Shown here: positions 17,313-26,574 of the stretch, piece by piece
How positions within the stretch are numbered: position 1 is the first letter of the stretch
Layout: each line of letters opens with the position of its first letter
NCBI RefSeq assembly: GCF_026113935.1
Contig: NZ_JAPEUL010000004.1
Location: forward strand, 372,001 to 436,000
Direction: 5' to 3'
Source of the DNA: Marinomonas rhodophyticola
Lineage (GTDB): Bacteria; Pseudomonadota; Gammaproteobacteria; Pseudomonadales; Marinomonadaceae
Length of the DNA: 64,000 nucleotides
Notes under the pieces: model-generated
The model's database searches: none
What the model was told of the DNA's origin: nothing
The model's input: the letters and a program-made list of their open reading frames with translations, nothing else
Translations under genes and position numbers: made by a program

Positions 17313-18653
17313 TTATAGACCGAGTTTTTTCTCCAAATAATGGATATTAACGCCACCAGCAATGAAATTAGCATCATTTACTAGGTCTTTTTGTAGCTCT
17401 ATGTTGGTTTTAATACCATCGATGAAGGTTTCATCTAGAGCGCCAGAAAGGCGTTTTAGTGCAGCCGTACGGTCCGGTGCATGGCAGATGATTTTGGCAA
17501 TCATTGAGTCATACGTAGGAGGTACTGTATAGCCGCTGTACAAATGCGAGTCAACACGAACACCCATGCCGCCTGGAGCATGGAAATAATCCACTTTACC
17601 TGGACAAGGCATGAAGGTTTTCGCGTCTTCTGCGTTGATACGAGATTCAACGGCGTGGCCGTTTAGCTTGATGTCTTCTTGTTTCAAGGACAATGGCAAG
17701 CCACTTGCGATGCGAAGTTGTTCTTTAACGATATCTACGCCTGTTACCATTTCAGTCACAGGGTGCTCTACTTGAACACGAGTATTCATTTCGATGAAGT
17801 AGAAATTGCCGTCTTCGTATAAGAATTCAAACGTACCTGCGCCACGGTAGTTGATCTTGATACAAGCATCAACACAGGCTTTTAAACACGCTTGACGAGA
17901 TTCTTCGTTAAGCATTGGAGCCGGAGCTTCTTCCAATACTTTTTGGTGGCGACGTTGTAAAGAGCAGTCACGATCGTATAAGTGGATCGCGTTGCCTTGA
18001 CCGTCGGCCAATACTTGTACTTCAACGTGACGAGGGTTTTGTAGGAATTTCTCCATATAAACCGTGCTATCACCAAAGTAAGAGCCAGCTTCAGATTGAG
18101 TAATGCTGATGGATTTTAGTAGGCTGCCTTCGTTATGAACAACACGCATACCACGACCACCACCACCTGCAGCAGCTTTCACAATCACAGGGAAGCCGAT
18201 TTCTCTTGCAACACGTAAACATTCATCTGGATCAGAAGGCACTGGGCCGTTTGAGCCAGGAACGGTCGGCACGCCTGCTTCTTTCATGGCTCGAATAGCT
18301 GAAACTTTGTCACCCATTAGGCGAATGGTTTCTGCTTTCGGGCCGATAAAAACGAATCCTGAGTTTTCAACTTGTTCTGCAAAGTCTGCGTTTTCTGCAA
18401 GGAAACCATAGCCTGGGTGAATGGCAGAGGTGTCTGTTAATTCTGCTGCGCTAATAATCGCAGGGATGTTTAAGTAACTTTGAGACGATGGGTTGGGTCC
18501 TATGCAGATAGACTCATCTGCAAGGCGCACATGTAACAAGTCACGGTCAATCTTTGAGTGAACCGCAACGGTTTTGATACCGAGCTCTTTGCACGCGCGT
18601 AAAATACGCAGTGCGATTTCGCCTCGGTTAGCAATCAATACCTTATCGAGCAT
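17313..18653 (-). CDS. accC: Acetyl-CoA carboxylase, biotin carboxylase subunit
   Basis: Carboxylates biotin on AccB with ATP and bicarbonate, the first committed step of fatty acid synthesis. 446 residues; starts [20 protein letters not shown], has the ATP-grasp loop [13 protein letters not shown] near residue 160, [20 protein letters not shown] near 287 and [15 protein letters not shown] near 338. It is 20 bases downstream of accB, forming the usual accBC operon. Confidence 0.98.
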   Translation of the reverse strand: MLDKVLIANRGEIALRILRACKELGIKTVAVHSKIDRDLLHVRLADESICIGPNPSSQSYLNIPAIISAAELTDTSAIHPGYGFLAENADFAEQVENSGFVFIGPKAETIRLMGDKVSAIRAMKEAGVPTVPGSNGPVPSDPDECLRVAREIGFPVIVKAAAGGGGRGMRVVHNEGSLLKSISITQSEAGSYFGDSTVYMEKFLQNPRHVEVQVLADGQGNAIHLYDRDCSLQRRHQKVLEEAPAPMLNEESRQACLKACVDACIKINYRGAGTFEFLYEDGNFYFIEMNTRVQVEHPVTEMVTGVDIVKEQLRIASGLPLSLKQEDIKLNGHAVESRINAEDAKTFMPCPGKVDYFHAPGGMGVRVDSHLYSGYTVPPTYDSMIAKIICHAPDRTAALKRLSGALDETFIDGIKTNIELQKDLVNDANFIAGGVNIHYLEKKLGL

Positions 18654-18673
18654 GATGAAACCTTTGCGTTGGA

Positions 18674-19123
18674 TTAAATGATAGTAATAAGAGGCTGGTC
18701 AAACTCAACTGGTTCACCATCTTCTACAAGAATGGCACCAATCGTACCAGATTTGTCGGCTTCGATTTGGTTCATCATTTTCATTGCTTCAACGATACAG
18801 ATAGTATCGCCTACATTAACTTTTTGGCCTACTTCGATGAAAGGCTTGGCACCTGGTGCAGAAGATTTGTAGTAAGTGCCAACCATTGGAGAATTTACTG
18901 TGTGGCCAGTAACTGCAGCTGGAGCCTCTGGCGCTGCAGTCGAAGCAGCAGCAACTGGGGCAGCAGCAGGGGCTGCCATCATTGGAGCATGCATCATAGG
19001 TGCTTGAACTGGCGCACCACCACGACTAATACGAACTGCTTCTTCGCCTTCTTTGATTTCAATCTCGTAGACGTTAGATTCTTCTAATAGTTCGATTAGT
19101 TTTTTGATTTTACGAATGTCCAT
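18674..19123 (-). CDS. accB: Acetyl-CoA carboxylase, biotin carboxyl carrier protein
   Basis: Carries biotin between the carboxylase and transferase subunits. 149 residues: N-terminal helix [17 protein letters not shown], an Ala/Pro-rich flexible linker (about 37-70) and the biotinyl domain with EAMKMMNQ, in which Lys115 is biotinylated. First gene of accBC. No aroQ precedes it, unlike in many relatives; instead a 393-base non-coding stretch holds the likely promoter and any autoregulatory leader. Confidence 0.97.
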   Translation of the reverse strand: MDIRKIKKLIELLEESNVYEIEIKEGEEAVRISRGGAPVQAPMMHAPMMAAPAAAPVAAASTAAPEAPAAVTGHTVNSPMVGTYYKSSAPGAKPFIEVGQKVNVGDTICIVEAMKMMNQIEADKSGTIGAILVEDGEPVEFDQPLITII

Positions 19124-19516
19124 GGTTACTCTCTTCTGTCTGTATGGATGATATCAGCGATACTTAGGTCGCTGACTATTAGAGGTTTTGTACAGGATCA
19201 CTGACTATTAAGGTATGGCTTAAATATACTTAAAAGACGAATTTATACAGTTATAAATGCGGCTTCTGCGTCTATTCTTGCTTTCACCCAGATCTGTTAG
19301 TACCTAGTGCAAAATTCTCTATGTATAAATTTCTGTGTACAGTTTGCTGTGATCTGCAAATCGCGCTTTTATGAAAAATAAGAATTGTAAAAGCATGTAA
19401 CTGGAAATTATCGATAAAAAGCTGGATATTGTCCAGTTATGCGGCAAAAAAACCTAAAAATGTTTGCCTTGGTTGTTTTGTGATCTCTAGTAAACCCCTT
19501 CCTTTTTCAATCTAAA
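19124..19516. other. Non-coding region upstream of accB
   Basis: About 390 AT-rich bases between the accB start and the dsbD stop. It holds no convincing gene. It must contain the accBC promoter; no precise -35/-10 pair could be assigned. The length would suit a long 5' leader, as found for accBC in E. coli. Confidence 0.5.
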
Positions 19517-21337
19517 TCACGGCAAGGTAATGGCTTCCAATCTGTTTATCAGGGTGGATTTTGTAGGTTCGCCCATCAAGGTCAGCGCTTTGCGTTCGTT
19601 ACCTTCTTGGTCTAAAAATACCAATGATGGGGGGCCAAACAGGTGGAAATGCTGCATCAATGCTTGATTTTGTGCTGAATTTTTCGTGACATCGACTCTA
19701 ATCAATTGCACCTTTTTGATCAGCGGTGAGACGTCTGGAGCCACAAACATCTCTTCTAGTACCCGACAGCTGACACACCAATCAGCATAAAGGTCCAGCA
19801 TAATAGGTCGAGTGTCTTGATTGGCGATGATGTTATTAAGTTCATCTAAACTGGTAATGGTGGCATCAAAAACAACCTCTTTGTTTGTTATTGAGGATGA
19901 CGACATATTTTTCAAGGGGGATAATGGGGTACTGCTACCTGTGGTGGCACCGATAAACTGAAGACTGCCTACAATGAAGAATAGTAAAGCAAAAAACCAG
20001 CGAACGGGATGAGAGAGGGCCTGTCGCGTTCGGTGAAAAAAATAGCCGCTTATTGCTATCGCGAGTGCGCCCCAAAGATACAAATGGCTGTTTGAAGGTA
20101 TCCAGCGAGTGAGTAGCCAGATGGCCATAGCAAGTAACCCAAACCCCATTAGTACTTTTATATCCTGCAACCATTCACCGCTTTTGGGCAGTATTTTAGG
20201 GCCAAATGCACCGACTAGCAGTAAAGGAACCCCCATTCCAAGCGCCATCACAAAGAGTATCATTGCCCCATACCAAGCATTGCCTTGGCTGCTTATAAAC
20301 AGCAAGGCACCAGCGAGTGGTGCCGATACGCAAGGTGAAACAATAAGAGTGGACAGCACACCAGCGACAAAAATACTCAAACTTGATCGCCACGTAGAAT
20401 TAGAGACAGAGTTCGACGTTTGCAAACGTTGTTGCCAAGCACTGGGTAGCCTTAGCTCATACACGCCAAACATAGCGAGAGCAAGTAACACAAATAACAA
20501 GGCACTGATCATTAATAATACGGGGTTTTGCAGTTGAGCTTGCATATTCAGTTGAATACCAAAAACACCCACTAATCCACCTATCATGGCGTACGTTAGC
20601 GCCATGGCAAAAACATAAACCGCGCTATAATAAAAACCGCCTAGCTTTGAATGGCGAGATCCGATCACAATAGCGCTAACGATAGGGATCATCGGTAGGA
20701 CACAGGGCGTAAAAGAAAGCAGCAACCCTAAACCAAACACTACGGCCAATGTGGTCCATAAGGTATTGGTGCTGATCAATTGGCTTACCGTTTGTGCTTC
20801 TGAAAGCTGGAGAGGTTTATCTTGGACAGTAGAGGTATTGTTACCTTGTGGGAGATTTTGTGCATTATTATTTGTAATTTCAGGCGATAGAGCGGGTACG
20901 GTAAACTGAATGGGCATGGCCTGAGGGGCGTAACATAATCCCTTATCAGCACAGCCTTGATACGTTAACATAGCGTTAATCTCTGTGCCTGGTGTCAGCG
21001 TAATGTCGTAGTAAATCGGCAAGCTTAATTGCTCTCGATAGACGATTACGTCACCATAATAAGGGTCTTGTTGAGATTCACCAGCTGGGAAAGGCGAAAA
21101 GTGTAATTTATGAGCTTGTTCACCAGACAAGCTGAACTGTTCTTGGTATAAGTAGTAGCCATCTTGAATCTGCCACGTTGCTGTGAGTTTGCCATCTATA
21201 GGCGCGGAAATGGATAATTGAAAGGCTTGATCCACTGGTAAGAACTCTGGTTCTGAAAGTCTTGACGTCGGGCCGAAAGTGAACGCTTGGCAAAGGCTGT
21301 GAAATAGCAATAAGAACAGTAGAGCGAGTGGGCGCAT
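19517..21337 (-). CDS. dsbD: Thiol:disulfide interchange protein DsbD
   Basis: Moves electrons from cytoplasmic thioredoxin across the inner membrane to DsbC, DsbG and CcmG. About 606 residues: signal peptide MRPLALLFLLLFHSLCQA, an N-terminal immunoglobulin-like domain with the cysteine pair QGCADKGLCYA, eight membrane helices with the paired cysteines FTPCVLPMIPI and VSPCVSAPLAG, and a C-terminal thioredoxin domain with YADWCVSCRVLE. The ATG at 21337 is preferred to an in-frame TTG four codons upstream because GAAGA precedes it at suitable distance. Confidence 0.95.
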   Translation of the reverse strand: MRPLALLFLLLFHSLCQAFTFGPTSRLSEPEFLPVDQAFQLSISAPIDGKLTATWQIQDGYYLYQEQFSLSGEQAHKLHFSPFPAGESQQDPYYGDVIVYREQLSLPIYYDITLTPGTEINAMLTYQGCADKGLCYAPQAMPIQFTVPALSPEITNNNAQNLPQGNNTSTVQDKPLQLSEAQTVSQLISTNTLWTTLAVVFGLGLLLSFTPCVLPMIPIVSAIVIGSRHSKLGGFYYSAVYVFAMALTYAMIGGLVGVFGIQLNMQAQLQNPVLLMISALLFVLLALAMFGVYELRLPSAWQQRLQTSNSVSNSTWRSSLSIFVAGVLSTLIVSPCVSAPLAGALLFISSQGNAWYGAMILFVMALGMGVPLLLVGAFGPKILPKSGEWLQDIKVLMGFGLLAMAIWLLTRWIPSNSHLYLWGALAIAISGYFFHRTRQALSHPVRWFFALLFFIVGSLQFIGATTGSSTPLSPLKNMSSSSITNKEVVFDATITSLDELNNIIANQDTRPIMLDLYADWCVSCRVLEEMFVAPDVSPLIKKVQLIRVDVTKNSAQNQALMQHFHLFGPPSLVFLDQEGNERKALTLMGEPTKSTLINRLEAITLP

Positions 21338-21447
21338 AAATATCTTCAATCAAGTTAGGCGAGTTGTGTAAATCCATATTTCATCACGCTGAGTATAAGG
21401 TGTAGACTACCAACCCATCTTTAAGTTGCCAATCACAAGGGGATAAA

Positions 21448-22245
21448 TTGAGTAAAAACCTAGTTTCTTTTCTAATTGCTGTAGTATTCTTGACAGGTTG
21501 TCAGGGAAACGTAAAGCCGACACAGAAAAGTCAGCCCGCACCAAAAATACAATCCCAGCAGACAGCACCAAAACAAGTGTCTGCAAGTAAGCCTTTGGCG
21601 CCAGCGACAACACCGACTCAGCAGCCGAAAGTGGTAAAAACACCAACAGCTTTTGAGCGTATTACACTTAACTTGATTGCCATGGGCGAAGAGGCTCTTG
21701 CCGAAGAGCGCCTTTTGACCCCAGTGGATGATAATGCCAATTTATATTTTCAGGCCGCATTAGGTCGAGATCCTGGCAACTTTAGAGCCAGTCAAGGTAT
21801 AAGCGCCATTGTTGATATTTATACCCAATGGGCGTGGAAAGCGGCACAGAGTAAAGACTATGCAAAATCTGCACTGTATTTAGAATATGCACGTTCTGTT
21901 AATCCAGAAGATCCGTCTATTACGGAAATGTCTTCTCGCATAAAAAGTCAGCGTGGCAATACCAATAGAAATTCGAACACGCAGGGCGTTAAGAAAGCAT
22001 TAAAAGAAGGGCAGTACTTATTGCCTAGTAATCTTTTCAGCCTAAGTGAAAAAGAAATACTTGCCAATATTCAGCCTATTATAGATGACGTGGCAAAGAC
22101 ACAGCAGTCAATTAATATTTATTGGCCCAATGACAAAGAAGCACGTTTGCTTTATCAGATCATTAATAGTCGTGTTACAGAGTTTCGTGTTCGTGCGATG
22201 ACGTATAATCGTGCTGATAACATGGTGGAATTACAACAAGATTAA
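21448..22245 (+). CDS. Tetratricopeptide-like lipoprotein, unknown function
   Basis: 265-residue protein with a lipoprotein signal (LIAVVFLTGC, Cys 18), a Gln/Pro/Lys-rich linker (about 20-70) and a helical region that reads like TPR helices (LYFQAALGRDPGNFRA, ALYLEYARSVNPEDPS). The predicted start is a TTG with AAGGGGATAA upstream. The gene is 9 bases from the DUF2333 gene, so they form an operon, and both are likely envelope proteins. No known function is recognised. Confidence 0.72.
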   Translation: MSKNLVSFLIAVVFLTGCQGNVKPTQKSQPAPKIQSQQTAPKQVSASKPLAPATTPTQQPKVVKTPTAFERITLNLIAMGEEALAEERLLTPVDDNANLYFQAALGRDPGNFRASQGISAIVDIYTQWAWKAAQSKDYAKSALYLEYARSVNPEDPSITEMSSRIKSQRGNTNRNSNTQGVKKALKEGQYLLPSNLFSLSEKEILANIQPIIDDVAKTQQSINIYWPNDKEARLLYQIINSRVTEFRVRAMTYNRADNMVELQQD

Positions 22246-22254
22246 GGTAGGTCG

Positions 22255-23275
22255 ATGATGTCACGGTTCAAGGGCAAAATGCAGAGTTTAAAACCAAACA
22301 TTAATATGTCCGGTATGGGGAAAATCGTTTTTTTTGCTGTACTGATAATGGCGGTGTTACTGAGCTTTTTAGGTATGTACTGGAGCCGTGAGCCAGATCA
22401 ATTTGACGTTGTGGCTGCCGCAAAAGAAAAAGCAGCTGAACGAGGTTATTTAAATAACAGCAAAAAACTCGCCGTTGGTTACACTACAGCCAGTACTTTG
22501 CATTCTATAGTAGATACTTTGTTGGAAAAACCGGGTGGCTTTATATCCAATGATATTATGCCGCCAGGAGTGTTCATGGATAACATGCCAGCATGGGAGT
22601 TTGGCGTATTGGTCCAGTCACGAGATCTTGCCAGAGCATTTCGTAAAGAATTTAGCCGTTCGCAATCTCAGTCCACAGAGGATGTGAACTTAAAAATAGC
22701 CGAGCCGCAATTTAATTTTGATAATAAAAGTTGGGCCTTACCATCCAGTGAAAGTGAATATCGTCGTGGCAATAAAGAGTTAATGGAATACCTTGATCGC
22801 TTGTCGAGCGAGTCTAATAATAAAGCTCAGTTTTATGCCCGTGCTGATAACCTTGCTGATTGGCTATCGGATGTCAGTACTCGGTTAGGTAGCCTTTCTC
22901 AGCGATTATCGGCCAGTGTTATTGACGACAAGCCACAATTGGAGTCGGATGAAAACACGCGTTATGTCAGAACTCCTTGGTCTAAAGTCGATGATGTTTT
23001 CTACGAAGCGCGAGGCACCAGTTGGGCTTTGATTCACATGTTACGTGCGGTAGAAGTGGATTTTGTTTTTACCTTGCAAGATAAAAATGCCTTGGTTAGC
23101 TTGCGTCAAATTATCCGTGAACTAGAAGCAACACAAGCCAGCATTTGGTCGCCGTTTATCTTAAATGGCAGTGGGTTTGGTGTCTTGGCAAATCACTCTT
23201 TTAGTCATGGCTTCTTACATCGCTCGTGCTAACACCGCGGTCATTGATTTACGTCGTTTGCTCCAACAGGGGTAA
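22255..23275 (+). CDS. DUF2333 family membrane protein (frameshifted near the end)
   Basis: Single-pass membrane protein (helix IVFFAVLIMAVLLSFLGMYW, about 25-45) with a large periplasmic domain of the DUF2333 family, whose role is unknown. The motif GGFISNDIMPPGVFMDNMPAWEFG near residue 97 and RTPWSKVDDVFYEARG near 242 are typical. The frame breaks in the T run at 23199-23202: as sequenced it ends LANHSFSHGFLHRSC, but without one T it continues LVMASYIARANTAVIDLRRLLQQG to a TAA at 23275, the conserved family ending. Cotranscribed with the lipoprotein gene. Confidence 0.82.
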
Positions 23276-23284
23276 TCACACCGT

Positions 23285-23788
23285 ATGCCATTTACTGTAA
23301 GTCAGGGGATTCGTCGCGCCATACTGGACGATGCCCCTGCTATTCTAAGCATATTCCAACAGTGCGATCTCTTCGATAACTCTGCTCATCGCCAATTGAG
23401 CATCGGCTTATTAGATGTTATCGATTGGCTGGAAAATGCGACGGATAAACATCCCATGTTCGTATTAGAAGAGCAGGGTGACGTGATAGCATGGTGCTCA
23501 ATTGAGTCCTTCTACGGACTGCCAGCTTTCGACGCTGCTAGCGAAATCAGCTTGTATGTATTGCCAACACAGCACCGAAAGGGCCTTGGTACTGCGCTAT
23601 TTCATTATCTAGAAAAAGAACGTCACCACATTGGTTTTACCCACCTTATCGCATACATATACGCCAGTAACCTAGAAAGCCAAGGCTTCTTTAAACGCCA
23701 AGGATTTGAGCAATGGGGGCTACTGCCCAACATTGCCCAGAATGAACAGATCAAAGAAGACGTGCTTTTATTGGGACGAGAGTTTTAG
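23285..23788 (+). CDS. GNAT family N-acetyltransferase
   Basis: 167 residues of the Gcn5-related acetyltransferase fold, most like the small amino-acid or phosphinothricin acetyltransferases. The acetyl-CoA loop is visible as YVLPTQHRKGLGTALFHYLE (about 94-113), with an acceptor-side strand EISLYV before it and a C-terminal GFFKRQGFEQWG. It is 9 bases past the restored DUF2333 stop and may be cotranscribed. Substrate unknown. Confidence 0.82.
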   Translation: MPFTVSQGIRRAILDDAPAILSIFQQCDLFDNSAHRQLSIGLLDVIDWLENATDKHPMFVLEEQGDVIAWCSIESFYGLPAFDAASEISLYVLPTQHRKGLGTALFHYLEKERHHIGFTHLIAYIYASNLESQGFFKRQGFEQWGLLPNIAQNEQIKEDVLLLGREF

Positions 23789-24294
23789 TTCTTCAGGTAT
23801 ATTTGTTTCCTTTCAAGGGCTTTGTTTTCCCAACCTTTATTCCGCTCTGCTGAGCTGTCTATTGGGTGAAATAACGCGTCGAACGGACTTCTTCGTGACT
23901 ATTCGTGTAAAGGCAAACCGCAGGGCATCATGAGCGCAGCGACTCTCTAATTAAAAAAATGCCGTTGGAAGCGAAGCTTTCACATGTAGGTCGTCCTTCA
24001 GGGCGACAAAAACTAAACGTGCAGGCGCACTATTAATTGTTGAACTAAGTCTAATTACTGAGATAAGCCGCTTCGCGGATCGACAGAGAAGAGTAAGTAA
24101 GGCCATAAGGCCTGAGCGAATCGCTTGCCTCGCGGGTCAAATCGCGCTACAAAGAGCAAACAAAGAACCAACATAACAGTGCTCAAAGAGCATCAGAAGC
24201 AGCATAGTCCAGACAGGCTTTGGCATTTAGCGAGTTATATAACAGGGAAGTCCTACCATGAAAGAAGCAAAACCCCTATACAGACAACGCTGCC
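23789..24294. other. Non-coding block with many short hairpins, left flank of the cassette array
   Basis: About 500 bases with no credible gene. From about 23930 it is dense with short inverted repeats: GTCGTCCTTCAGGGCGAC, AAGCCGCTTCGCGGAT, GGCCATAAGGCC and GTGCTCAAAGAGCAT. This pattern is like a structured RNA or a mobile-element remnant, for example part of a group II intron, which are known to insert in attC sites. No reverse transcriptase is present and the assignment is only a suggestion. The block ends exactly at the first attC site. Confidence 0.4.
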
Positions 24295-24351
24295 GTTCAA
24301 CAGTGGGTTATAGCCGCAGCTACGCTGCCGTATAACCCTTAATTGTTAAGC
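24295..24351 (+). repeat. attC site 1 (integron recombination site)
   Basis: 57 bases starting GTTCAAC (fits RYYYAAC) and ending GTTAAGC (fits GTTRRRY). Inside, GGGTTAT pairs with ATAACCC and CCGCAGC with GCTGCCG nearly, so the single strand folds into the usual imperfect hairpin with unpaired bases. It closes a cassette or the left end of the array. Confidence 0.78.
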
Positions 24352-24367
24352 AACACTAAGGCATAGC

Positions 24368-25112
24368 ATGGAATTCTTAACGAAAAATTTTAAAACGTTC
24401 TGGTGGGCTGTCCTTATATTCTCCATAGGTTTCTATCTATTTGACAGGTATCCAGAGTTACAGAAATCACAGGCCCAGTGGTTTGATGCGCTTGTTTTTA
24501 TAATATGGGTTGTTTTGTGTTTGGTGCCCTTTTTTAACGAAATGGAGTTGTTTGGTCTTAAATTTAAAAATCAGATTGAAGAGGTCAAAGAGCACGTTTC
24601 TAAAGAAATAGCGTCTATAAGAAACGAAGTTAAAGTGACTAGTGATAATTCACAGTCAATGAAGTCACAACTTCATGTTCGGTTATCCACCTCCGCCAGA
24701 CTCACAACTTCACAATATTGAAGAGCAGGTCAAAAAAGCTGTCGAATCTGCAATGCAAGGGTATGCGCCAAGGAATTCAGATGTATCCCAGTTTTACAGT
24801 AATCCTGCTACTACCGACCTAGACATATTATTCAGGGCACGTTATTCAATAGAAAAATCACTTAGAACAATATTTAACTCTATAGCAGAAGACAAAAGGC
24901 GTAGGCCAGAACCGGTTTTTCGCATTGTAGAGTATTTGATAAAAAATGAGCTAATCGCACCTCAAATGGGCAATGCTATTAGAGAAGTTTATTCTGTTTG
25001 CTCGCCAGCCATACACGGCGAAGATGTTTCTCCGGCGCAAGTTGATTTTGTAAGAAATACAGCCCCGGAGTTAATATCTGCATTAGAAGTAATCTCAGAG
25101 CGTTATGCTTAA
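24368..25112 (+). CDS. Cassette 1: membrane-anchored protein of unknown function (two overlapping frames, probably one gene)
   Basis: The first frame (24368-24721) starts with a membrane hairpin (FWWAVLIFSIGFYLF and ALVFIIWVVLCLVPFF), then an acidic coiled coil IEEVKEHVSKEIASIRNEV. It overlaps a second frame (24675-25112) that begins FGYPPPPDSQL and holds a helical domain with LFRARYSIEKSLRTIF and REVYSVCSPAIHGEDVS, which resembles DUF4145-type domains. The natural reading is one protein of about 247 residues with a one-base excess (or two missing) near 24660-24675. The stop codon lies inside the next attC site, as is usual in cassettes. Function unknown. Confidence 0.6.
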
Positions 25113-25175
25113 CAACGTCATCAATTTGACCGTCTTATGCTGCGCTTCAGGCGGCAAATTATGGCGGTGTTAAAC
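25107..25175 (+). repeat. attC site 2
   Basis: 69 bases from GCTTAAC to GTTAAAC, both perfect matches to the attC end consensus. The arms AACAACGTCATCAATTTGAC and the complement of CAAATTATGGCGGTGTT pair almost fully, leaving the unpaired bases that give strand choice. This is the clearest attC in the window. Confidence 0.88.
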
Positions 25176-25199
25176 ACTAAGATCAGTCTGAGGAGTACG

Positions 25200-25690
25200 A
25201 TGAAAATGGACAAGTGGCCAGCTTTTGTAGCATTTTTGCTCACTGCTTCCTCGTTATTTTCTTCGTGGTACTCGGAGGCATCTTTCACGAAATCCCGACT
25301 GCAATTACTGCCTTTATTTATGGTGTGGCGCTAATCACAATCTATGCATTGCTTATTGGCAAAAATCTCGGGCATAACGGACTTTTGGGTTCGCGACTTG
25401 CTTTTATTCATCTTGGCTCGTCCCTTATTCTCCTTGTACTCGGAATCGTTGCTGAAAAAGTAATTCCGTTGGTTGGCGGTGCAATCAGTTATGTTTCGGT
25501 AATGGCCTTTTATATTCTTAATATGCCTGGGCTTCCTTTTTCAAAGCTACTGCCGTATCCAGGAGAACCAGAATTATTGTGGCAGGTACTCGGGTATGCT
25601 GTCCTAATCGCAACTACAACGGTATGGCTGTTTCTAGCATCTGTTATTGGCAGTTTGCTCTTAAGGGTGCTTGATAAAAGCCATGCTTAA
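25200..25690 (+). CDS. Cassette 2: multi-pass membrane protein of unknown function (probably frameshifted near its start)
   Basis: The start ATG at 25200 has GAGGAGTACG in front and reads MKMDKWPAFVAF; the main frame, open from 25214, has four to five membrane helices (FLVIFFVVLGGIF, ITAFIYGVALITIYALLIG, FIHLGSSLILLVLGIVAE, LLWQVLGYAVLIATTTVWLFLASVIGS cut here in two parts). Adding one T to the run at 25233-25237 joins them into about 163 residues. Its stop codon is within the next attC-like site. No family is recognised. Confidence 0.6.
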
Positions 25691-25754
25691 CAAGCGCATG
25701 TGGTCGGACTGGTTTTCCGCTGCGCTCCAAACCAGTCGCAAAACCGAGCATTAC
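25685..25754 (+). repeat. attC-like site 3, degenerate right end
   Basis: Starts with a perfect GCTTAAC, and GACTGGTTT pairs with AAACCAGTC around a short loop, with weaker pairing outside. The right end reads GCATTAC in place of GTTRRRY, so recombination at this site may be weak or lost. Confidence 0.6.
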
Positions 25755-25771
25755 AAATCACTCTAGCCTTG

Positions 25772-25787
25772 AGTACTCGTATGTACT
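25772..25787. promoter_or_regulatory. Possible operator of the toxin-antitoxin pair
   Basis: AGTAC-N6-GTACT inverted repeat about 37 bases upstream of the antitoxin start, with another AGTAC-like motif at about 25805. RHH antitoxins usually bind such palindromes to repress their own promoter. Motif and position only. Confidence 0.45.
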
Positions 25788-25823
25788 AAAGTGTATTACA
25801 AACTAGTACAGGAGAGCGTTTCA

Positions 25824-26087
25824 ATGGGTATTACCAGTATTCGGCTAGCAGATGATATAGATAAGCCACTTGAGATTTTAGCTAGCAAGCTAGATAGAAG
25901 TAAAAATTATCTTATAAATCAAGCAATTAAAGAGTTTTTGGCAAGGCAGTCCGTAGAGGAGTCTAGGTGGGCAGACACTCTGGAGGCTCTAGAGTCTATT
26001 AAAGCAGGTAAATCCATTGCTGAAGCAGATGTGAATGCCTGGCTAAACAGCTGGGGCACTGTTGAGCGCAAAGAGCCACCGAAATGA
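25824..26087 (+). CDS. Cassette 3: ribbon-helix-helix (CopG/RHH) antitoxin
   Basis: 87 residues. The N-terminal half MGITSIRLADDIDKPLE then ASKLDRSKNYLINQAIKEFLARQ is a CopG/ParD-type DNA-binding ribbon-helix-helix; the C-terminal part binds the toxin. The start has AGGAG 10 bases upstream; an earlier Met 11 codons before is not favoured. It overlaps the toxin start by 4 bases (ATGA), so the two are coupled. The pair makes a type II toxin-antitoxin module, common in chromosomal integrons where it stabilises the array. Confidence 0.88.
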   Translation: MGITSIRLADDIDKPLEILASKLDRSKNYLINQAIKEFLARQSVEESRWADTLEALESIKAGKSIAEADVNAWLNSWGTVERKEPPK

Positions 26088-26374
26088 TAGAGGTTGAATA
26101 TTCCCCAGAGTCGATGAAAGACCTTCAACGGATTGTTGAGTTTGTTGAGGTTAAGAATCCTTACGCTGCACGAAGAATCGCAATTGATCTTCAAGAAGGA
26201 ATTTTCAAACTAAAGCAATTCCCTGAAATTGGCTTGCCGGTTATAAAAGCGCCTGATCCTGAAAAAATCCGAGATCTATATATTGGTGATTATACCGTAC
26301 GGTATTTAATCACCAGTGGTATTGTTTATATTTTGAGAGTTTGGCACAGCAAGGAAAATGAGAAAAATTTATAA
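26084..26374 (+). CDS. Cassette 3: RelE/ParE family toxin
   Basis: 96-residue toxin: MIEVEYSPESMKDLQRIVEF, then AARRIAIDLQEGIFKLKQFPEIGLPV and RDLYIGDYTVRYLI with a final VYILRVWHSKENE, the ParE/RelE fold signature. ParE-type members inhibit gyrase and RelE-type members cut mRNA on the ribosome; the sequence leans to the ParE side (no clear RelE catalytic set), but this is not certain. The stop codon is inside the next attC. Confidence 0.88.
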   Translation: MIEVEYSPESMKDLQRIVEFVEVKNPYAARRIAIDLQEGIFKLKQFPEIGLPVIKAPDPEKIRDLYIGDYTVRYLITSGIVYILRVWHSKENEKNL

Positions 26375-26425
26375 CAAAACAAAGTAGCGGATTCGCTATG
26401 CTCCCTGCTGTTTGTGGCGTTATGT
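26369..26425 (+). repeat. attC site 4
   Basis: 57 bases. ATAACAAAACAAAGTAGCGG pairs well with the complement of CCTGCTGTTTGTGGCGTTAT, with ACAAA and ATAAC segments exact. The right end is GTTATGT, a common variant of the core. The toxin stop lies in its left end. Confidence 0.78.
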
Positions 26426-26574
26426 CTAAGGAGATAAAGTACCTATCAATGGCAACATACAACATGTCTCTGCACAATTAACGATTATTTGCTGTTCTTA
26501 CGAGTAAAGTGGAGTTTACTTAAAGTGAAATATCTTGGTGTTGATTCATCCCGACACTTTTTCGAAGATTTTTT
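26426..26574. other. Cassette 4: no clear gene
   Basis: The stretch between attC 4 and the next candidate site is about 220 bases with its site and carries no convincing coding sequence. A tiny frame after AAGGAGATAAAG and a 47-codon frame from about 26525 were considered and not accepted. Non-coding cassettes, some with promoters or small RNAs, are known from other arrays. Confidence 0.45.

Noticed and set aside
24125-24313. 62-codon frame left of the first attC
   Set aside because: It lies in the hairpin-rich block, runs into the attC site and has no codon pattern of a real gene.
25743-25823. CRISPR-like or direct repeats near the toxin-antitoxin promoter
   Set aside because: Only short inverted repeats are present; spacing is not regular and there are no spacers.
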